64,000 bases of DNA from Antennarius striatus. Its lineage: Eukaryota; Chordata; Actinopteri; Lophiiformes; Antennariidae. The notes under the pieces are model-generated. The model worked only from the letters and a program-made list of their open reading frames with translations. It made no database searches and had not been told where the DNA came from. Below are positions 56,079-64,000 of the stretch, piece by piece (within the stretch, counting starts at the first letter, position 1; every line of letters starts with the position of its first letter). The stretch is taken from positions 24,901,501-24,965,500 of the forward strand of contig NC_090779.1 of the NCBI RefSeq assembly GCF_040054535.1, given 5' to 3'. The position numbers and the translations under genes were made by a program.

Positions 56079-56985
56079 ACAGAAGAGGAGGTGAAAGGAA
56101 ACGAGCATTAGTTAAATATTTATCCACCCGTCCAGAACCCTCCCCATCGAGCCGGAACAATCAGATCAGGGAAACCGATCCACAGTGGGACCTCCTGTCT
56201 CCGGTCTGATCTTTGAACCTTTGTGGAGATGCTCTGGGAGGCGGCGCCATAAAACACCTGTGACCTTCTCCCTCTTTCCAAACTCTTCCACTGTCTCACA
56301 GTATTTCTCCGCTTTCATTCATCCCTTCATCCCTTTTGTTTCGCTCCACGTCTTCGTTGTGAACAGATGCGGTTATAAAACGTGTGTCGCTCCTGTCGTA
56401 GGGTTACGTCTCCTATCCTGTTTGTACAGAGTGAACCTGAACGCCGTGACACACTTCACCCACAGGAGATGTTCTGCATTGAATCTGAAATCTGTTGTTC
56501 GTCCTGAACGTCGAACCGTTATGAGGCGACGCGGCGTCGGCGCCGAGGGCGACCCAGTTGTTTTCAGCTGCGCCTCATTATTCTGTTCTCTCCAGACCCA
56601 TTCAGCCTGAATCCAGTGTCTTCAACACACCACTGTCCTCTCACGTGTGTCCAGTGTGAAGCAATCACACACTCACAAACGCACAAAGACGTAAACACAC
56701 GGACGCGGAACAGAAGCAGGAAGTAGAACACAGGAAACAACAAACGTATTTCCTACAGATCCACTGTGTTTACAGTCTTTACATTTCATCTGATTTGACC
56801 CCAGTGGATGACCCTTTTATGAAACCCACTTCACCAACATTGGATTCTTGCATCTGATTGGTGAAGCCTACCTGCCAATCATCCTGAGTGGCTCCTGACA
56901 TCAGCAGAAGAGTCCCATGACTCAGAGGAACCCGGATCCGCTCCACGTAGGTGTAGTCCCCACCGTCCTCCTGAGACAAATCAAA

Positions 56986-57021
<36 letters not shown>

Positions 57022-60000
57022 ACCGAACACCTCGTGAACACCTTGATTTTTGTTTTTCCCTGTATTTTTTTTAAAAACGTTTTATAATCCAGAACGACTG
57101 AACCGCAAACTACCTGAACCTGTAATTTATTTTATTCTGTGTTGTTTTTATGTCCTGTAATTGTTTCTGGTCAGTCTGAAGGGATAGAACTTTAGTATTT
57201 AGAATAATAATGACATTTAAATGACTTCAAATGGAGATTACAGATTGAAATGTAATAAATAACGACTCACGAACAACCACTCAGGACTAACTTTTGTTCG
57301 TACATTGAGGACTACCTTTGTATATTTGGACACTTGAAACAACACACACCTGCTACACACAGTCCTCTAAACTGTCTGCTGAATGTAAACACACTCATTA
57401 AACCTGCGTCCAGTTTTGTACTAGGTTGCGTTCTCTCTCTGCCACCTGCGCCGATTTATTTCTGTTAAGATCGGCTCATTGGTTCTGCTTTAGTGAACGG
57501 TGTGAACGCCACACTAACCCATGAGAAACAACCCAAAGGTCAGAAAGACTGTGCACATTTATTAAGGCTTGTTTGACTCTCTTTCCTGATGTTAGCTCTA
57601 AACCCAGTTCACCGTATTCATTAAAGTGGTCTCATAAAGCATTTATTTGGCCAAAACCTGCAACTCTCTCTGACCTTTCTCTGTTTCCCTCCAGTGAGTG
57701 ACCGCTGGCAGCTACGTTTAAAGCTAACATCAGGAAAGATCATAAAACAAGCCTTAATAAGCGTCACAAAGGCTTTTCAGGAGATAATGGAGTTGAGAAC
57801 TTCATCCCCTCCCGTCAGCTCACCGGTGGGGGCTGCTTGCGGAGGCTGAACACTCTGGTGTCCCCCAGGCTGACAGAGGCGATGACGGGTTCGGCGCCCA
57901 AGGAGGCCTCGTTGTCGCTGTGCCAGCCGATGCTGTCGTGGCCGTCCCGGTACAAGTTGCACAACAGCGAGTTGAAGCTGTGGCCGCTGAGCCGCTCCAC
58001 CGCCCGGCGGACGGCGAGGAGCGACGGATGCCACTGGGAGGAGAGAAAACACGTTAAAAATAAAAGTTCAGGAAAGTAAATAATGAAAGGACAAAAACTA
58101 ACCTGTGTGTTTGCAGCCATAGTGGAGCGGGAGTAGGTGTAGGGCAGCTCTCCAAACCAGCAGGTCAGTCTGGGCTCCTCGTAGGCCTGACCTGCACAAC
58201 ACACACACGTGAGAAGGAACCACAGAGGGATAATGGATCAATGGATAAATCCTAATGATTTAGAAGCGTTTTACAAATCAGTCGCAGATAATCTGGGATG
58301 CTTCTCACTCATGTTGGATTTAAGAAGAAGAAAACATGTTGATGATTCTGGAGGTGTTTCACAAGATGTTAAATTAAAATAAAAAGCATCTTTTCATCAT
58401 CAAACTCTCAACCACCTGCAGAACAAATGTTTTTTTTTTTTCCTCATTTAAAACAGCAGCTGTGGACAGAATTAAAAACCCACACAGCCGTCTTGCTGTG
58501 AGTAATTGGGTCACAGCAATTTACTGCAAGAGAATAGATCCAGTCAGTCTTTTCTTTTTCTGCTGAATAATAACTAAAGGTAGAACAAAACGGTGACACA
58601 CTTTTTGCTCATAATGCATATCAGATGGACAACGACCATCTGCTGCAGCGATATCCGAGGGGACGATAAAGGGAAATCAGTCGTATCTCCGTTTCTCTTC
58701 GTCTTCCTCTGATGGTGCTGCCGTTCCCCCCCCCTCGCTGGAAAACAACCAGAACTCTTCCAAGAACCGATTGAGTACAATCGGTGTATTTTGGCCAGAA
58801 TTCCGGTACGGGAACAGACGGTGAAACCAAAACAAACTGTTCAACCAGTCGCTGCTTTTTATAGCACTAAATGATTGAGGGACTGGAGAGCTAATGGCTA
58901 TAAATACGCGCGGTCATTTATCATCTTCTGAAAGCTGAACTCTTTAATAGGGTGCTATCAGAGGGAAAAGACTAACAAAAGATTAACCCGCTCACAAGAT
59001 CCAGCATCAGAGGTTGAGCAATGGTTGGAAAAACTGAGTCAGGACAGGATAAACCAGAAGGGATGAGGGAGAGGTGACTGATGGAGGGACAGCATCCCTT
59101 TAACTGCCTTTAATAGGCTTTGGCTCATCTGAAGTTAGAATGTTGTAAACAGAGTGGAAAAGAAATTACCTTCCAATACAGACGTGCATAGAAGACACAG
59201 TTGTTAAAATAAGAAGTCCAGAGGATTGTGATTCCTTGTAGTGTGTGCACTGAAAACGATATTTAATCCTTTGTATGCACAATAAAAAAAAAAAACCCTC
59301 TGTGGTGGGTAAGCTAACACGTTTTCAGCCCGTGGTACCGACCCTGTCTGTAGTTGGTCTTCTGGGACCAGGGAAGCTCTGCCAACAGTTTACTGAACGT
59401 CCAGTCAGCCTCTTCTGGAGGAAGGAACCTGGGCTGTAGCATCAGTCTGCACAGATGGAGCACAAACCTGCAAATCAAAAACCCCAGGATCCAGTGGGGC
59501 AACGAAAGTATCGCCACCTGGCACATCAAAACTATTAAATCTCAGGTAATGGAATTAAAATTCCCCAGCTTCATAGCAGGTTTGATGGAACTTACAAACT
59601 GACCAGCTGACTCTGTTTTAACAGGTTTAAAACTGGTTTGAAATCACACAGTCACACCTGGAAGCGTCTAAAGGTTGTAGCCATAGAATCCAGCTGAGGC
59701 TCATTCTACTGTAATTTTATTTTTGGAGTGTAAAATAATTGTAGGAATCTGAAATGTTTGTCGCTGTGAATGTGGAGTGTCCTACAGACGGTTTAGATGG
59801 ACACTCGTAAAGGTTGATGTGAAAAATCAGGTTTTAGACAATGTGGTGCTGCCATCTAGTGGAACTCAAGTTCAGGTACAGCTTCGTCACCTCAACCAGT
59901 TTGGGGGTCACATGATTTATAGTTGGTTCAATACTGTATATGAATAAAGGTTCTGTCTATACTGAACTCACCTGGACACTCCTGAAGGTCCATGACTGAT

Positions 60001-60887
60001 CTCGTATTCACCTGCCTGTCTGATCGCAGAGAAATATGTGCATTAGTCTGATGTGTTGTACGACCGAAGGAGGCAAAATGCCGTGTTATTAGTGATACAT
60101 TAATCTGAAATTGATCTACTATCAATCCAAAAGTCACTCAGAAGTGTCACTTACTCGATCACCTTCTCTGGAGGAACATTTCTGTTTGACTGCAATAAAA
60201 TCAAAATAAATAAACGTGAACACTTCCTTATAAATCATCATCAAACCGATGTTAAAACAAAAATAACTCGAAACTTCTTCTGGACTGATCGTCTACCTTT
60301 GAAGGCTGTTGAAACTCAAAGGCGTGAGGTGTTTTCTGTGGCCCCCCACCCCAACATGCAGCAGCAGGAGGAACATTCTGGGTTCCTTGGATGTTTGGGA
60401 CTGCACGACAAACAGGAAACAAAACAAAACTAACGTGTGAAACTAACATGTCACCTCGGCCCAGAATCTGTTCTTTTCATACTACTGAAGTAAATCTACA
60501 TGGATCCACATGGCTCCAGATGGAGCTCTTCCAGTCATTTACATCTATATACATAAACATCCTAACATATTATTAGTATTTTTTTCAAGATGTAGATCAG
60601 TAAATTTGCAAATTCAAACATTCTGAACCATCAGGTCTGGAATATCAGTCTGGATCCAGATCAGACTTCAATATGTGGTCGATCTTATATAAACGGCACA
60701 GTGCCATTCTGTCCAAGCATTAAAAACATGATCCACAAACTTTTATAATAATCCTGCAAATAAATCAGAAACACTACCCAATACTAAATTGTTGTCTGAA
60801 AATGAAGTGACCTGTTCGTCCGGAGTGTTTTGGCAGCTGTTTGGCCCACGAGCCCTGGACTCGCGCACGCTGGCGTTTATCTGACAT
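55655..60887 (-). CDS. alkbh3: alkbh3, alpha-ketoglutarate-dependent dioxygenase (AlkB homologue 3)
   Basis: Nine coding exons on the minus strand: 60812-60887, 60297-60400, 60155-60189, 59972-60015, 59343-59467, 58103-58191, 57824-58033, 56872-56970 and 55655-55775; 300 residues (human 286). The start MSDKRQRARVQGSWAKQ parallels human MEEKRRRARVQGAW. The middle has YEISHGPSGVSR and EEADWTFSKLLAELPW. The dioxygenase core has RLTCWFGELPYTYSRSTM and FNSLLCNLYRDGHDSIGWHS. Iron ligands are the His and Asp of WHSDNEASLG and the His of DWQHQV; the Arg residues of GPRINLTFRTI bind 2-oxoglutarate. ALKBH3 removes 1-methyladenine and 3-methylcytosine from single-stranded DNA and RNA in nucleus and cytosol. 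The second and third exons are diverged, and exon 3 has only 35 bases. A foldback element lies in the intron between exons 7 and 8. Confidence 0.94.
56029..56082. repeat. (CA)n microsatellite
   Basis: CA tract in the intron before the last alkbh3 exon. Confidence 0.95.
56991..57019. repeat. (CA)n microsatellite
   Basis: Short CA tract just upstream of alkbh3 exon 8. Confidence 0.9.
57559..57761. mobile_element. foldback/MITE-like element in alkbh3 intron 7
   Basis: The two ends form an inverted repeat of about 44 bases. The left arm reads TTATTAAGGCTTGTTT, then TCTTTCCTGATGTTAGCT and TAAA; the right arm is its reverse complement with a few differences. The spacer is about 115 bases and noncoding. 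No target duplication is obvious. Confidence 0.8.
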
Positions 60888-63493
60888 CACATCTGCATGA
60901 TGACAAAAGAAGATCAAATACTTCACTGGACACATTTCTTTATTAATTACACCACTGGCTTCAGAAAAGAATAACCTTTCTGTCACCAGTGGCATCAAAA
61001 GCAATTTAAAAAACAATTTTTTGCACTTTTTCCTTCCTATCCTTTGGTTGTGTCCTCCTCCCTCCGTGTCAGCCTCTCTTCTTCATCCTCCTCTCTAACA
61101 ATAACTGTCAACATCTTCGTTTCCTCCACCTCCAGCTCCACTTCCTGTCTTCTGTTCAGAACCACTGTCTGTAATCCGTCCATCAGAGCTGATCCCTGAT
61201 CAGTCCCACCTCACCGCTGTTCTGCTGCCCTGTAATAAGTCCTGTACTGTTCTAATGGACTTCTCTGCCACTCCAGACGTCCTCATGCAGGACACAGCTC
61301 CTATGCTGTTCACATTTCACCCAAAAGTAGCACATATTCAAAGGCCACTGGTTCAGTGGAAGATAAACTGTATCCTATGTTTATATTGGATATTTTGCAT
61401 TATGATAAAATGATTTATAATGCATTCTACTACATTAAGATGTAATCCGTTTCATTTTGTATTACCAGTCTTTTTTGTCTTATTTTAACTTAAAATATCG
61501 ATGTAAATCGGGTTAGAGTGAGGCTACATACACCCTACTAAAAGTTAACAAAATTTTCTTGTAAAAAGGTGTTGAAAAATAAATAAAACATGGGAGAAAA
61601 AAACTCTAAACTTGTTAGTAGAATTTGCATCTATAATAAATAGGAAAAATGAGGTACTTTATAGTTATTTCATCGTTGAGGTTCTGAATGTTGGTTAAAG
61701 ATACAAACCTCCGTGAAATAAAGCTAACCCTGTAGCTCAAAGCTAATTTAATTAAACCCGCAGAAAGTTTCTTTAACAAACGTTCAGTAAATGTGAAAAA
61801 CAAATATCCAAAAACATATTTTAGTAACTCACCAAAGGGGCTGATAGAGAACTCCACATTAACACACAGCTATATGAGCTTCGGCAACCATGACGTGTGT
61901 GCAACACAAAAATAAGCCCGACCCGGAACCGAGAAATGAATAAAGGTTCCGCTTTTTAACCCTCCTCTCTCGCTGTTTCAGAACGTTTTTGACTAATGTG
62001 ATCCAAATTCTTATGGAAATAATTGAATGATCCACTTTTTTCCCGCCACATCATCAGGATAAATTTAGTTTTAGAAACAACAGTTAATATGGCAGAAAAA
62101 TCACTCGGAACAGAGTTTTTAAACTTCTAAAATACTTTCAACCAAATACGTTTTTTAGCACACAATATTTATCAATTGATGATTTGAGATTTTTGCTTCA
62201 AACAATGTATTCAACTAACAAAACAAAAATTCTACTAAAACAGAAACATATAACTGCACTCAGAAGATTTGCAAGAGTTCTGCAACTTTTTTTCCCCCCA
62301 AAATTGCTTAAATTTTTAGTCAGTTAAGTTGCTTTTCAGACAAATTTACTAGATGCATGGAAATTTTCAGATTTGTCACTATATTCAGAAACAAGGAAAA
62401 AAAGAACACAATGTGCTGTGTCTGAGCTTTTATTTATTTATATTAACAAACCATATAAAACATGTTTATTTCCAGTATATAAGCTATGCATTTTACATGT
62501 AACAATTTTAATTTTTCAAACATTAAAAAAGATTCTTTCCACAAAACAAAAAAAGCATATACAAGGCACCATAGTTGGGACATCAGATCAACGTATATCG
62601 GGGAACTTAAATATGCAAAAAGTTTTGTTCTCCAGCATGCAGGTAAATGAAACTACAAACGTCACTACAAAATGTTCAACTTTATGTAGTGATTTCAAAA
62701 CACTGAATTAAATGCATGAGGCATTTCAATTAAAAATAAAAAAACAAATGCAGTGAATAGTTGAAAGACCTTTACAGGTTTAACCAGTCAGTACCGGCTT
62801 GTTGAGTCTCACAGTGGCCAGCATTAATATCAGAAGAAAGGCACGTGTATTTAAACAGTAACAAAAAATTCACAAGTGGTATATTGGTGCAACAACCCAC
62901 CACAAACTTTTAATTTAAATATACTGTGAACACATTTTGAGAAAAGAGCCAATGATTGACAGTTCAGTAAAACATTTCCTGACATAAGGAGACGTTTCCA
63001 TCTTTCAATGCCTTTCATTAATGGGGCTGACAGTCGTAACAGATGTTTGGCTCATGTGTACGTACAATATGAAATAAATAATCCTGCATTATTAATTATA
63101 AAGTTAATAAAAACAGCAATGAACACCCACCACCTTATTCTTGCTCTGCTTACAACAGCAGGATTAACAAATCACTAATAATCTACCATTTTCAAAACCA
63201 TAATTTCACCATCAGTGCCGGTGACAAAAACTTTTCATGTCCTTCTCTATAAGCAGCATTTCATCATGGTTTCAGCTTCTGCCTTCTTTTGCTGGTTATG
63301 TCTGGACAAACACATCAGGGCATAGGTTTTAGTTTTAAAGCCAGCCACACACATACCTGATGTGCATCATCACTGAAGGCACAAAGGCGAAATATCAAGC
63401 AACTCCAGAGGATTGATCAGACTAACAAAAATCTTGTTCTTAAAGGGGGGGGGGCAGTCAGAACGCAGCGGCTCCACTTCCAGCAGCAGCTTT
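60888..63493. other. alkbh3 upstream region and hsd17b12 3' UTR
   Basis: Apart from an RTE LINE relic this is AT-rich. A possible alkbh3 first-exon donor (GGTGAGTTACT on the minus strand) is near 61830. The right part, from about 62430, is probably the hsd17b12 3' UTR, with overlapping minus-strand AATAAA signals at 62431-62441. Confidence 0.45.
61040..61310 (-). mobile_element. RTE-type LINE relic
   Basis: The minus strand reads SCMRTSGVAEKSIRTVQDLL and TAVRW of the reverse transcriptase, then jumps to LNRRQEVELEVEETKMLT of the C-terminal part. The order is right, but the middle is missing, so it is internally deleted. Confidence 0.7.
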
Positions 63494-63883
63494 TTATTCA
63501 TTCTTCAAACTTGTACCATTTCTCTGCTCTCGCAGCCTTCTCCGCTGCAGGTATCCGGTGCGCTGCAGCCGGTTTATTTGGGCTCCAAAGAAGATGACGA
63601 TGCTGCTCGGGACCAGCCTGGTGGTCACCCAACCCTGTGAGGAAGCAAACAAACGAGAATGAATCTGATATTCCATCAGAAAATACGAGCCACTTTACTT
63701 CATGGGTTCAGAAATGAAGTTTCTGCCTCCTACCATGACGGCGTGGGGGAAATATCCGTTGGTCTGGGTCTGCAGACCCACGGTGTTGAGCTCAGCCGCC
63801 ACATAGCGCTCTGGGGTGGGCTTGTCCAGGGTGGGGGTCCTGATACGCGTCATTTTGGTGGCAACATAGAAGGGCAGCACACT
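63494..63883 (-). CDS. hsd17b12: hsd17b12, 3' portion (very-long-chain 3-oxoacyl-CoA reductase)
   Basis: The last two coding exons are visible on the minus strand, 63734-63883 and 63494-63634; the gene continues beyond the right edge. They encode SVLPFYVATKMTRIRTPTL, DKPTPERYV and VGLQTQTNGYFPHAVM, then GWVTTRLVPSSIVIFFGAQI and a basic tail ending SLKNE. The first matches human HSD17B12 (VLPYFVATKM, PTLDKP, TVGLQSRTNGY) closely. It is a short-chain dehydrogenase of the ER membrane that performs the second step of fatty-acid elongation and can reduce estrone. The catalytic YxxxK is upstream of the window. The mammalian C-terminal KKTKKN retrieval signal is not conserved. Fish have a and b copies; the copy is not decided, though position next to alkbh3 supports the orthologous locus. 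Confidence 0.88.
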
Positions 63884-64000
63884 CTGAAGGAACACAATAA
63901 ATATGAATGAAATGAGTGGAATAACTCCAAGCCTTCTCCGCCCTAAGAGTTCAAATATGGTAAGTTTATAAAATAAAAATTAAACTTGATTCAGATTCAT

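Noticed and set aside
56185-56610. A 141-codon plus-strand frame
   Set aside because: It lies within an alkbh3 intron, has no recognisable domain and no splice or promoter context.

Overview
The window is nuclear DNA of a compact-genome teleost fish. Introns are short with GT-AG borders, CA/GT microsatellites are long and frequent, and the LINE and hAT-like repeats are of kinds common in fish. The protein products match known vertebrate families exon by exon. The species cannot be fixed from sequence alone. I found no prokaryotic, viral or LTR-element content and no tRNA or rRNA gene.

Layout, left to right: the 3' end of abhd2 (+, 55-1328); rlbp1 (-, 2596-5966 coding); aen (-, 8150-9972); an intronless hsp30-like small heat shock gene (+, 11458-12075); pdia3 (-, 13440-17483); a repeat-rich interval with LINE debris and large microsatellites (17.5-23.8 kb); ckmt1 (-, 23806-30706), whose intron 7 is almost filled by a LINE; ticrr (-, 32315-about 40910, 21 coding exons); a gene-poor interval (41-46.6 kb); a single-exon c11orf96/Ag2-like gene (-, 46601-46981); a second gene-poor interval full of microsatellites (47.3-55.6 kb); alkbh3 (-, 55655-60887, 9 coding exons); and the 3' end of hsd17b12 (-, 63494-63883). 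The coding lengths I assembled for rlbp1, aen, pdia3, ckmt1, ticrr and alkbh3 are all multiples of three, which supports the exon borders.

The genes do not form one pathway. They are housekeeping and tissue genes brought together by synteny: retinoid binding (rlbp1), p53-linked nuclease (aen), chaperones of cytosol and ER (hsp30, pdia3), mitochondrial energy buffering (ckmt1), replication initiation (ticrr), alkylation repair (alkbh3) and lipid/steroid metabolism (abhd2, hsd17b12). In human the same genes lie in three places: ABHD2-RLBP1-AEN-TICRR at 15q25-26, PDIA3-CKMT1 at 15q15, and C11orf96-ALKBH3-HSD17B12 at 11p11. The window therefore joins three human blocks.

The most useful regulatory observations are heat-shock elements plus a TATA box at hsp30, a perfect p53 half-site at the aen 5' end, an ERSE-like element upstream of pdia3, and paired CRX/OTX-type sites at the rlbp1 first exon. 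Among repeats, notable items are a hAT-like element carrying a 64-bp higher-order minisatellite, a degenerate telomere-like array touching a ckmt1 exon, an inverted pair of about 145-bp repeats around most of ticrr, a foldback element in alkbh3, and a 41-bp sequence beside two GT tracts 35 kb apart. I did not find evidence of a wholly new biological system.
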